Below are positions 34,477-41,979 of a stretch of 64,000 bases of DNA, in pieces. Location of the stretch: the NCBI RefSeq assembly GCF_018274385.1, contig NZ_JAAFYZ010000031.1, forward strand, positions 1-64,000, read 5' to 3'. The notes under the pieces were generated by a model that ran no database searches, had not been told where the DNA came from, and saw only the letters and a program-made list of their open reading frames with translations. Each line of letters begins with the position of its first letter. Within the stretch, counting starts at the first letter, position 1. The translations under genes were made by a program, and so were the position numbers. This DNA is from Catenulispora pinistramenti. Its GTDB lineage: Bacteria; Actinomycetota; Actinomycetes; Streptomycetales; Catenulisporaceae.

Positions 34477-36516
34477 TCAGATGATCCGGTCGCTCCCGCC
34501 GTCCACGGGGATCTGGGCTCCGGTGGTCGCGCGGAAGGAGGGGCCGCAGACATCCGCGACCAGTGTGCCCACGATCTCGCTGGTCACTTCCGTGTGGAGC
34601 AGGTTGCGCTGCTTGTACTGCTCCACGGTCATGCCGTAGTGGGCCGCGCGGGCCTCGACGACGTCCGGGGTCCACAGGCCCGTGTCGAAGACGGCGTCGG
34701 GGTGGACGATGTTGACGCGGATACCGTCGGAAGCCCATTCGAGGGCTGCGACGCGGGCGAGCTGGGTCGCCGCGGCCTTCGACGCCGAATAGGCGGCGGC
34801 TCCGGGGCCTGGGGCTGCGGCGTTCTTCGAGCCGATGAGGACCACGCGGCCGTACCGGGGAGCGAGTTTGAGCAGGCCGTGAAGCTGGGCCAGCAAGTCG
34901 GCGAAGGCGTCCGTGTTCACCGACAGTGTGCTGCGCCACTGCCGCGGATCGAAATCGCTGATCGGGCGGCTGGCGCCGAAGACGCCCGCGGAGGCGATCA
35001 GCATGTCGATGCCGCCGAAGCGGTCCACGGCCCGGGCGATCGCGTCCTGGACGGCGGCGGGATCGGTGACGTCGGCGACGACGCCGAGGTAGTCCGGTCC
35101 CGACGCGGTCGTCGTCACCCCCGCGTCGACGTCCAAGCCGACGACGGCGGCGCCGCGCCCCAGGAGCGCTTCCACGCATGCCTTGCCGATGCCCGAGGCC
35201 GCGCCGGTCACCAACGCCACCTCCCCTGCGAACTCCGGCGGGCTGCCCGCGCGCCGCAGCTTCGCCTGCTCGAGTTCCCAGTACTCGACGGCGAAGATGT
35301 CCTCGGGCGACAGGGCACGATAGCCGCCCAGCTGCTCGGCGTGCTCTATGACGCCGATCGTGTGCCCGTAGACGTCGGCGGCGATGGCGGCGTCCTTCGG
35401 GCGGCGGCCGAACGCGATCACCCCGAGCTCGGGGTCCAGGGCGATACGCGGGGCCGGGTCGAGCATCGTCATCGGTGCGTTCGCGCTGTCAGATTCCTGA
35501 GACACCCCGGACTCTTGAGACTCGTAGTAGGCGACGTATTCCTTGGCATACGCGCCCACGTCGCGGCCGACCATCGGCAGGCGCTTGGTGCGGATGACGT
35601 GATCCGGCGTGGCCGGGCCCCGCTGTGACACCGTCGCCAGATCGGGCCGGCGGCAGAACGCCGTACTCGCCGGATCCGCCGCGCGCGTGGCGATCATCGG
35701 CGCGCCCGCGACCCGCGAGACGGCCTGCCGAAGCGACGCCAGCTCCAGCGCGTCCGGTGCCGTTCCACGGATATCCGGTGCCGCCTCCGTTTGCGCTGTC
35801 GGCCTCGCCGCGTTCGTTTGCGCCGTCGGCCTCGCCGCGTTCGTGTGTTCGGCGATGTACTGCTCGGCACGCCCCACGATCTCGATCATCCGACCGTATG
35901 CGGCGCGCGCGGATTCTCCGTAGGTGAAGACGCCGTGGCACATCAAGACCATGGTCTGCGGCATCGGGCCGGTGACGCCGCCGAGCAGATCGCGACAGTG
36001 CTTGGCCAGATCGAATCCCGGCATGACGTAGGGGATGACGATGAGATCGTCACCGAGCGCCGCGCGGATGCGGGCCTCGCCGTCATCGAGGTTCGTGAGG
36101 GTGAGCACCGCGTCGGCATGCGTGTGCAGCACGAAGGTTTCCGGGATGAGGGCGTGCAGGAGGGTCTCGACCGAGGGATCCGGCGCGCGTGCGTCCAGCA
36201 GAGCGCATCGGAGCTCGTTCATCATCGCACTGTCGGACAGCGACTCGGCCCCGAGGATCTCGCGCAGCCGCTCCAGTCGCAGCGGCGCGAACCCGGGCCG
36301 CTCGATGGTCGCCAGATCCCAGCCGCTTCCTTTGACCAGGAGCGTGGCGACATCGTTGCCCAGGGCGTCCTGTCTCATCGTCTTGACGGAGGTGTTCCCG
36401 CCACCGTGCAGCACCAGGTCTGGATCGGCGCCCAACAGACGACTGACATGAACACACTGATCCAGGCGATCCCCGTCCGCCGGTGCCTCCCGCACCTCAT
36501 CCCAGCGGTTCCTCAT
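34477..36516 (-). CDS. Bifunctional class II aldolase / short-chain dehydrogenase fusion (RhaEW-like)
   Basis: This 679-residue cytoplasmic fusion has an N-terminal class II aldolase/adducin domain (about 1-400: VLHGGGNTSVK; metal His in VLHTHADAVL; a second His in MCHGVFTYG) and a C-terminal SDR (about 425-679: VTGAASGIGKAC, NAD motif; YSASKAAA catalytic Tyr/Lys). Relatives cleave rhamnulose-1-phosphate to DHAP and lactaldehyde and oxidise the latter. It is coupled to mtnA by ATGA, so the substrate may instead be 5-methylthioribulose- or 5-deoxyribulose-1-phosphate. Residues ~240-260 contain a duplicated TNAARPTAQ unit from a 27-bp tandem repeat. Confidence 0.9.
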   Translation of the reverse strand: MRNRWDEVREAPADGDRLDQCVHVSRLLGADPDLVLHGGGNTSVKTMRQDALGNDVATLLVKGSGWDLATIERPGFAPLRLERLREILGAESLSDSAMMNELRCALLDARAPDPSVETLLHALIPETFVLHTHADAVLTLTNLDDGEARIRAALGDDLIVIPYVMPGFDLAKHCRDLLGGVTGPMPQTMVLMCHGVFTYGESARAAYGRMIEIVGRAEQYIAEHTNAARPTAQTNAARPTAQTEAAPDIRGTAPDALELASLRQAVSRVAGAPMIATRAADPASTAFCRRPDLATVSQRGPATPDHVIRTKRLPMVGRDVGAYAKEYVAYYESQESGVSQESDSANAPMTMLDPAPRIALDPELGVIAFGRRPKDAAIAADVYGHTIGVIEHAEQLGGYRALSPEDIFAVEYWELEQAKLRRAGSPPEFAGEVALVTGAASGIGKACVEALLGRGAAVVGLDVDAGVTTTASGPDYLGVVADVTDPAAVQDAIARAVDRFGGIDMLIASAGVFGASRPISDFDPRQWRSTLSVNTDAFADLLAQLHGLLKLAPRYGRVVLIGSKNAAAPGPGAAAYSASKAAATQLARVAALEWASDGIRVNIVHPDAVFDTGLWTPDVVEARAAHYGMTVEQYKQRNLLHTEVTSEIVGTLVADVCGPSFRATTGAQIPVDGGSDRII

Positions 36517-37538
36517 CGGGCGGTACGTCCCGCCGCCGCCTTCTCCGAGCGCATGACCCTGGCCTCGGTCACCACAGCGGTGACGAGCTCGGCCGGCGTC
36601 ACGTCGAACGCCGGGTTGAACGCCTCGGTCGCCTCCGGCGCGACCGGCATGCCCAGGACCTGCCGCACCTCGTCGGCGTCGCGTTCCTCGACCTCGATCA
36701 GGGCTCCGTCTTTCAGCTGCTCGTCCACCGTCGACTCCGGCGCGACCACCACCATGGGGATGCCGTGGTACGCGGCGCTCACCGCCAGGCCGTAGGTGCC
36801 GATCTTGTTCGCGACGTCGCCGTTCGCGGTGATGCGGTCCGCGCCGACCACCACGCAGTCGACCAGTCCGCGCGCCATCAACGAGGCCGCCGCCGAATCC
36901 ACGGACAGCCGGTGCGGGATGCCGGCCCGTCCCAGCTCCCAGGCCGTCAACCGGGCGCCCTGCAGCAGCGGCCGGGTCTCGTCCACGATCACGAACTCGA
37001 CCAGGCCCCGCTCCGCGAGCTCGAACACCGCGCCCAACGCCGTCCCCCGCAGACCCGCGGTCGCCAGCGCGCCGGCGTTGCAGTGGGTGAGCAGCCGCAA
37101 CGGCCGATCCGGACACAGCCCGACGATCACGTCGGCGGCGTTGACCGTGGCCTGGTGGTTCATCCGGTCGTCTTCATCCATCAGCCGCAGGGCCGTGGCG
37201 AGCACGGCGTCGGGGCCGTCGCCCAGCGAGGCGAGCGCCTGCTCGACACCCCACCTGAGGTTGACCGCGGTCGGGCGCGCGGAGGCGAGGCGCTCGGCGT
37301 CCGCGCGGGCGGCAGCCTCGCCGAGAGGTCTGTCGGCGTCAGACAGATGCGTGCGCGCCGCGATCGCCACGCCGAACGCCCCGGCGATGCCCAGAGCAGG
37401 TGCTCCACGGATCGCGAGGCGCTTGATGGCGTCGATGAGCTCGTCGACGGTACGGACGCGCAGGGTGATCTCTTGGTGAGGAAGCGCGCACTGGTCGATC
37501 GTGACGACCGCGCCGTCCTCCCAGTCGAGCGTCCGCAT
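36513..37538 (-). CDS. mtnA: S-methyl-5-thioribose-1-phosphate isomerase
   Basis: This 341-residue member of the eIF2B-like/MtnA family contains RGAPALGIAGAFGVA, NLRWGVEQ, the active-site Cys in LTHCNAGALAT, and the Asp region VVGADRITANGDVANKIGTYGLAV. It isomerises methylthioribose-1-phosphate to methylthioribulose-1-phosphate. Some homologues also act on 5-deoxyribose-1-phosphate. The ATG at 37538 has GGAGG 8 bases upstream. The rest of the classic methionine salvage pathway is absent; the partner is the overlapping aldolase/SDR gene. Confidence 0.92.
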   Translation of the reverse strand: MRTLDWEDGAVVTIDQCALPHQEITLRVRTVDELIDAIKRLAIRGAPALGIAGAFGVAIAARTHLSDADRPLGEAAARADAERLASARPTAVNLRWGVEQALASLGDGPDAVLATALRLMDEDDRMNHQATVNAADVIVGLCPDRPLRLLTHCNAGALATAGLRGTALGAVFELAERGLVEFVIVDETRPLLQGARLTAWELGRAGIPHRLSVDSAAASLMARGLVDCVVVGADRITANGDVANKIGTYGLAVSAAYHGIPMVVVAPESTVDEQLKDGALIEVEERDADEVRQVLGMPVAPEATEAFNPAFDVTPAELVTAVVTEARVMRSEKAAAGRTAR

Positions 37539-37651
37539 CGACAGGTCCTCCCCTACGACAAGCACTTGACGCCGCCGAGGCGGCCTGCGTTTGCGTTTTC
37601 ACGGTAACGGACCCGGTGGCGCGGGACTAGCGTCCGACACGGGGGATTCGT

Positions 37652-38287
37652 CTAGGCCGAGCCTGCCGCGAACATCCCTCGCAGGTGCGCCACTTCGGTC
37701 TCGGTCAGCGGGTGTCCGATGGCGCGGCGCCAGACGAAAGTCATGTGCAGCGCGGTGACGTCAGGCGACGCGGGAAGGGTCCCGGTTCGTGTGAAGTACA
37801 GTCCCGCCGACACGAGCATGTCGGCGAGCAGCTCAAGGTTTGCCGCCCGACAGACGCGAGCGTCGGGATTGCCCTGGAGGCCTCGGAGGATCGGCTCGAC
37901 GTAGAGGTGTCGGAGCCTTGACCTGAGTGGCGCCGCGTCCTCCTCGATGGCGATCACCTCTTCGAGCAACTGCCACAGGCTGCGCTCGGGGGTGATCCGG
38001 GCGAAGAACTCCCGAAGCGTCATCCAGAGCCCTTCGACGCCGGGCGCGGTGCGCCAGATCTCACGGGCATCTTGCCGGCCTTGCTCAGCCATGTCCTCCA
38101 GGAGGACAGACACGAGATCTCGCTTGTTCTCGAAGTGGAGGTAGAAGGTGCCGTGTGCGCGGTCGGCTCGCTGGGTGATCTGGGCGACCGACGTACGGGC
38201 GTAACCCACTTCGCGAAGCAGTGAGCTTCCCGCCTCCAGAAGGGCCTGACGCGTCTGCTCGTTGCGTTCCTTCTGGGTCCGCCGCAC
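37652..38287 (-). CDS. TetR-family regulator (TetR-1)
   Basis: The protein has 211 residues. Its N-terminal HTH (RQALLEAGSSLLREVGYARTSVAQITQRADRAHGTFYLHFENK) is closely related to that of the second TetR at 39550-40170 (both RAHGxFYLHF.NK). The C-terminal ligand domain differs. The GTG at 38287 has GGAG 8 bases upstream; the frame opens at 38341. It follows the MDR oxidoreductase gene on the same strand, 131 bases away, so the two may form one unit. Confidence 0.88.
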   Translation of the reverse strand: MRRTQKERNEQTRQALLEAGSSLLREVGYARTSVAQITQRADRAHGTFYLHFENKRDLVSVLLEDMAEQGRQDAREIWRTAPGVEGLWMTLREFFARITPERSLWQLLEEVIAIEEDAAPLRSRLRHLYVEPILRGLQGNPDARVCRAANLELLADMLVSAGLYFTRTGTLPASPDVTALHMTFVWRRAIGHPLTETEVAHLRGMFAAGSA

Positions 38288-38418
38288 CGTTATGTCTCCA
38301 CGTTCACGTCTGTTCCTGTGCTGCTCATCGGTGACGTTCACTATAGAGCTCGGCTGAGTACGGCCAGGCGGTCAGCGACCGCGGAGGCGTCCGTCGGGCC
38401 TGGCCGGACCCGGTTGGT

Positions 38419-39438
38419 TCAGGCCTGGTCCTCCGCCAAGCGGATGATCGCCTTTCCGGTGTTCGCACCGGTCAGCATGCCGGTGAACGCCGCGGGAACC
38501 GACTCGATTCCTTGAGTGATCGTCTCTGGGTTCTTCAGCCGGCCGCTGTCCAGCCAGGCTCCTACCTGAGCATCGAAGTCCGTCCGAAGGTCCTCGTGGT
38601 CGAACGCGATGAACCCCTGCAGCCGGAGCCGTTTGGCCACGACCTTGATCGCGTCCACGGGGACCGCGCGATGCTCGACCGCGTTGTAGGCCGAGATGGT
38701 TCCGCACATCGCCACCCGCCCGTAGTCATTGAGCACCTCGATCGCCGCGGCCAGGTGATCCGCCCCCACGTTGTCGAAGTACACATCGAGTCCCTGGGGA
38801 AAGGCGCCCTGCAACTGCGTCAGCACGGGACCGGTCTTGTAGTTGAACGCCGCGTCGTATCCCAGCTGGTCTACGAGGTGCTGCACCTTCTCGGCGCTCC
38901 CCGCACTCCCGACGACTCGCTCGGCGCCGGCCAGCGAGGCGAACTGCCCGACCATGCTGCCGACGGCACCTGCCGCGCCGGAGACGAAGACGGATTCTCC
39001 GGGGCGGAAGCCCGCAACGTGGAAGAGTCCGACGAAGGCTGCGAAGCCGGGCCCTCCCAGGACGCCGAGATAGTAGGAACTCGGATATCGGCCCTTGTCG
39101 ACGATGCGCGCAGCCTTGGCGTCAACGACTGCGTGCTCTCGCCAGCCGGCTTGGTGCACGAGCCAGGATCCCAGCGGAACGTCATCGCTCCGGGTCTCGA
39201 TGACCTCGCCGACGGCGCCGCCGGTCAGGGCCTCCCCGAGCTCGAACGGGGGGACGTAGGACGGCACGTCATCCATCCGCGGTCGCATGTAGGGGTCGAC
39301 CGAGAGGACGAGATTCTTCACCAGGCACTGACCTGGCCGCAGCGCCGGCAGGTCACGCTCGACCAGCTCGAAGGTCTCGGGAGCGGGGAGCCCGACAGGT
39401 CGGTGCATGAAGTGCCACTCGCGGGTCGTCACAGACAT
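38419..39438 (-). CDS. NADP-dependent MDR oxidoreductase (CurA/PTGR-like)
   Basis: This 339-residue zinc-independent medium-chain reductase of the prostaglandin-reductase/leukotriene group has VLSVDPYMRPRM, the nucleotide-binding GAAGAVGSMVGQFA and the family segment YFDNVGADHL. Such enzymes reduce alpha,beta-unsaturated ketones or aldehydes with NADPH. A 28-bp TetR-type operator lies 53 bases upstream, so expression is probably repressed by TetR-2 or TetR-1. Confidence 0.9.
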   Translation of the reverse strand: MSVTTREWHFMHRPVGLPAPETFELVERDLPALRPGQCLVKNLVLSVDPYMRPRMDDVPSYVPPFELGEALTGGAVGEVIETRSDDVPLGSWLVHQAGWREHAVVDAKAARIVDKGRYPSSYYLGVLGGPGFAAFVGLFHVAGFRPGESVFVSGAAGAVGSMVGQFASLAGAERVVGSAGSAEKVQHLVDQLGYDAAFNYKTGPVLTQLQGAFPQGLDVYFDNVGADHLAAAIEVLNDYGRVAMCGTISAYNAVEHRAVPVDAIKVVAKRLRLQGFIAFDHEDLRTDFDAQVGAWLDSGRLKNPETITQGIESVPAAFTGMLTGANTGKAIIRLAEDQA

Positions 39439-39490
39439 CGTCAGTCCTCTTCCACGGCTTCTCAGGCAGTGCGGCAGTGCGACTTGGAAT

Positions 39491-39518
39491 CACTTAATGA
39501 TACCAATGTCAGTATGCC
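39491..39518. promoter_or_regulatory. TetR-type operator, copy 1 (upstream of the MDR gene)
   Basis: CACTTAATGA, 8 bases, TCAGTATGCC. The right half has lost some symmetry, but the left half and TCAGTA match the perfect copy at 40304. The 10-8-10 geometry is identical in all three copies. Confidence 0.65.
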
Positions 39519-39549
39519 GAGGGCGCGTCGATGAGGTGTTGCGTCGTGC

Positions 39550-40170
39550 CTACACGTGGCCCGCGGGCGATGCGGACACCCGGTCGTATCCGAGCGTGAG
39601 AGACCAGATCGTGGAGAGCTCATCCGCGAACTCATCGGCGGACCAGCTGGGGTTCTCCTGATAGAAGGCGCGGGTGCCGTCGGAGAGCATGCCGGCGAGG
39701 ACACACGCGAGGACCTCGGGATCAAGACCGGGCATCAGCGCGGAGGGCTCGGCGGACGCAATGCCGTGCAGGATGCTGGTTGCGAGCTGCTGGAACCACT
39801 GGTCGCTCAACTTCTTGAAGGCCGATTCCACGCTGCCGCACTGATCGAGGAGCAGCCAAAGATCTCGATCATCTCCATACACTTCGATGAACCTGCGGAC
39901 GGTCTTGCGCACGCCCGACTCGGGTTCTTCGTCCCACCGCCACAAGGCCTTGAGCTCAAGCGACATCCGAGCCATCGCGTCCTCAAGCAGCGCCTGCAGC
40001 ACCGCCTCCTTGTTGGCGAAATGCAGATAGAACGAACCGTGCGCGCGGGCGGCGCGTTTCACGACGTCGGCGACGCCGGCGTGAGCGTAGCCCTTCTCGG
40101 CGAACACCTCCCGGGCAGCCGACAGCAATCGGCGGCGCGTCTCGGCGTTGCGCTCTTTCTGCGTGGGCAC
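39550..40170 (-). CDS. TetR-family regulator (TetR-2)
   Basis: This 206-residue protein has a classical N-terminal HTH (LLSAAREVFAEKGYAHAGVADVVKRAARAHGSFYLHFANKE) and a C-terminal ligand domain. The start is GTG. The only perfectly symmetrical copy of the shared operator is 134 bases upstream, so it most likely autoregulates and controls the CoA-ligase operon and the MDR gene. The effector could be an acyl-CoA or aromatic acid of the pathway (inference). Confidence 0.88.
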   Translation of the reverse strand: MPTQKERNAETRRRLLSAAREVFAEKGYAHAGVADVVKRAARAHGSFYLHFANKEAVLQALLEDAMARMSLELKALWRWDEEPESGVRKTVRRFIEVYGDDRDLWLLLDQCGSVESAFKKLSDQWFQQLATSILHGIASAEPSALMPGLDPEVLACVLAGMLSDGTRAFYQENPSWSADEFADELSTIWSLTLGYDRVSASPAGHV

Positions 40171-40248
40171 GGGGACCAGCGTACTGTCGTCGGCCCCGCG
40201 GCCTGCGAGGTGCGCTCACCTGCCCCGACGCCCGCCTGGCGCGGCCCT

Positions 40249-40278
40249 CGATGCCGATGCCGATGCCGATGCCGATGC
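40249..40278. repeat. (CGATGC)5 hexanucleotide tandem repeat
   Basis: Five perfect CGATGC units are followed by an imperfect CGAATGC, lying in the 5' untranslated region of the TetR-2 gene between its operator and start codon. Slippage here could vary the leader length. Confidence 0.9.
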
Positions 40279-40303
40279 CGAATGCGGGAAGAGTTACACT
40301 CAG

Positions 40304-40331
40304 CACTTACTGATGCATGTGTCAGTAAGTG
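40304..40331. promoter_or_regulatory. TetR-type operator, copy 2 (perfect palindrome, upstream of TetR-2)
   Basis: CACTTACTGA, 8-base spacer, TCAGTAAGTG: the two 10-base halves are exact inverse complements, and the symmetry extends one base further on each side (G...C). It lies upstream of the TetR-2 gene and defines the consensus for copies 1 and 3. Confidence 0.8.
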
Positions 40332-40395
40332 CTCGGGATCGGGTTAGGCGGTGCCGCGGCAGCCGATGGGAAGGGAGTAGCCGCCCATGCAGGAG

Positions 40396-41319
40396 TCAGA
40401 CGGTGAGGACGAGCTTGCCCTGGAGGTGGCCCCTCTCCAGCGCTCGATGCGCCTCGACAACGCGCTCGAAGGGAAACGTCTCCTGCACGTGGACTCGGAG
40501 CTTGCCCTGCTCGACAAGCTCGACAAGACCGCGCAAACCGACGGGATCGGGATCGACCACGATGCCGCTGAAGCGCATGCCGGCCGCCTCGCAACGGGCG
40601 GCGAGCTCCGGATCGTCATCGGCTACCGCCGTCAGCAGATGACCGCCCGGGCGGAGCACCGCGATCGACCGCTCGACGGTGTGCCCGCCAATCGTGTCGA
40701 GCACGACGTCGATGTCGCGAGCCGCCTCGGCGAAGTCGACGGCCGTGTAGTCGATCACCTCGTCGGCGCCGAGCTCCTCGACGAACTCCCGCTTGCTCCC
40801 GCCGGCGGTCGTGATCACGTGCGCGCCGAGTGCCTTCGCGATCTGGATCGCGACGTGGCCGACCCCGCCGCCACCGCCGTGGACCAGGACGCGGTCGCCC
40901 TCGGTCACGTCGGCGAGGTCTACGAGGCCCTGCCATGCCGTCAGCCCAACGGAGGGCAACGCCGCGGCCTCGACGTGCGAGAGCGAGGCCGGCCTGCGGG
41001 CCAGATGCAACGCCGGCGCCGACACGAGCTCGGCATACCCGCTCGCCATCCGCGGGAACAGCGGCATCCCGAACACTTCGTCGCCGGGCTTGAGCCGCCA
41101 GGTGTGGGGCGCCTTCTCCACGACGCCGCTGATGTCCCAGCCGAGGGTGAACGGCAGTCGCACGGGGAACTCGCCGGCGCGCATGCGCGTGTCCAACGGG
41201 TTCAGGCCGATCGCCTTGACGCGGACGAGGACCTCGGTCGGGATGGGCTGGGGCTCGGGCGCGTCCACGATGGTGAGCACCTCGGGACCGCCGAACTCCC
41301 GCTGGGTGATGACTCGCAT
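40396..41319 (-). CDS. NADP-dependent oxidoreductase (zinc-independent MDR)
   Basis: This 307-residue quinone-oxidoreductase-like MDR has IGLNPLDTRMRAGEF, GWDISGVVEK, the nucleotide-binding VHGGGGGVGHVAIQIAKALGA and the C-terminal GKLVLTV. There are no zinc ligands. The ATG at 41319 has GAGGAGAG upstream; the frame opens at 41469 over the divergent HxlR gene. It is divergent from that HxlR regulator, which probably controls it. Confidence 0.88.
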   Translation of the reverse strand: MRVITQREFGGPEVLTIVDAPEPQPIPTEVLVRVKAIGLNPLDTRMRAGEFPVRLPFTLGWDISGVVEKAPHTWRLKPGDEVFGMPLFPRMASGYAELVSAPALHLARRPASLSHVEAAALPSVGLTAWQGLVDLADVTEGDRVLVHGGGGGVGHVAIQIAKALGAHVITTAGGSKREFVEELGADEVIDYTAVDFAEAARDIDVVLDTIGGHTVERSIAVLRPGGHLLTAVADDDPELAARCEAAGMRFSGIVVDPDPVGLRGLVELVEQGKLRVHVQETFPFERVVEAHRALERGHLQGKLVLTV

Positions 41320-41392
41320 GACTCTCCTCGTCCGGGAAGTGAGAGCAGCCAGCCTATTTTCGCGACAGTTACCCGCAGGTACCCGAGGAACC

Positions 41393-41809
41393 ATGAGCCG
41401 TTTTGATCCCGGCGGCGGCTTCCTCGCCGACTGCCCGGCGCGTCTGACGGTCGAGCTGCTCGCGGACAAGTGGTCCGCGGTGGTGCTCTACGGCCTCAGC
41501 GAGGGCCCGGTCCGCCATGGTGAGCTGGTCGAGCTGATCGGCGATGTCTCGCGCAAGATGCTCACCCAGACGCTCCGGCGCCTTGAAGCGCACGGGCTCG
41601 TTCATCGCCACGTCTACGCCGAGGCGCCGCCCCGCGTCGAGTACGAGCTCACTCCGCTCGGGTCAACGCTGCTCGAACCGATTCACGTGCTGACCCAGTG
41701 GGCGAAGACGAACGGCGAGGCGGTCCTCGATGCCCTCGACGCCGGCACCGAGTCCGACGACGACAGCAACGGCAACGGCAACAGCGACAGCGACAGCGAC
41801 AGCGACTGA
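41393..41809 (+). CDS. HxlR-family transcriptional regulator
   Basis: This 138-residue winged-helix protein has the conserved Cys (Cys14, FLADCPARL), the recognition region LIGDVSRKMLTQTLRRLEAHGLV and the wing PRVEYELTPLG. HxlR/HypR proteins often sense electrophiles through that Cys. It starts 73 bases from the divergent MDR gene. The C-terminus is an acidic Ser/Asp/Asn repeat encoded by tandem hexanucleotides (about 41757-41807), probably variable. Confidence 0.9.
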   Translation: MSRFDPGGGFLADCPARLTVELLADKWSAVVLYGLSEGPVRHGELVELIGDVSRKMLTQTLRRLEAHGLVHRHVYAEAPPRVEYELTPLGSTLLEPIHVLTQWAKTNGEAVLDALDAGTESDDDSNGNGNSDSDSDSD

Positions 41810-41895
41810 CGCTTGTCGAGCCCTGAGCAGCCCGTCGACCGCGCTCGCCTCACGGTCTTGACACTCCCACGGCGGTCGGCGCATAGTGACGACGT

Positions 41896-41923
41896 CACTT
41901 AATGACAAACGCGTCAGTAAATG
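41896..41923. promoter_or_regulatory. TetR-type operator, copy 3 (upstream of the CoA-ligase operon)
   Basis: CACTTAATGA, 8 bases, TCAGTAAATG. It lies 56 bases before the ligase ATG and overlaps an upstream in-frame start at 41902, which argues that the real start is 41980. Confidence 0.75.
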
Positions 41924-41979
41924 TCCTCGCGGGCCCGCCGGGAATCGTTGATGGACAGGTATCCATCGAAGGGGACCTC

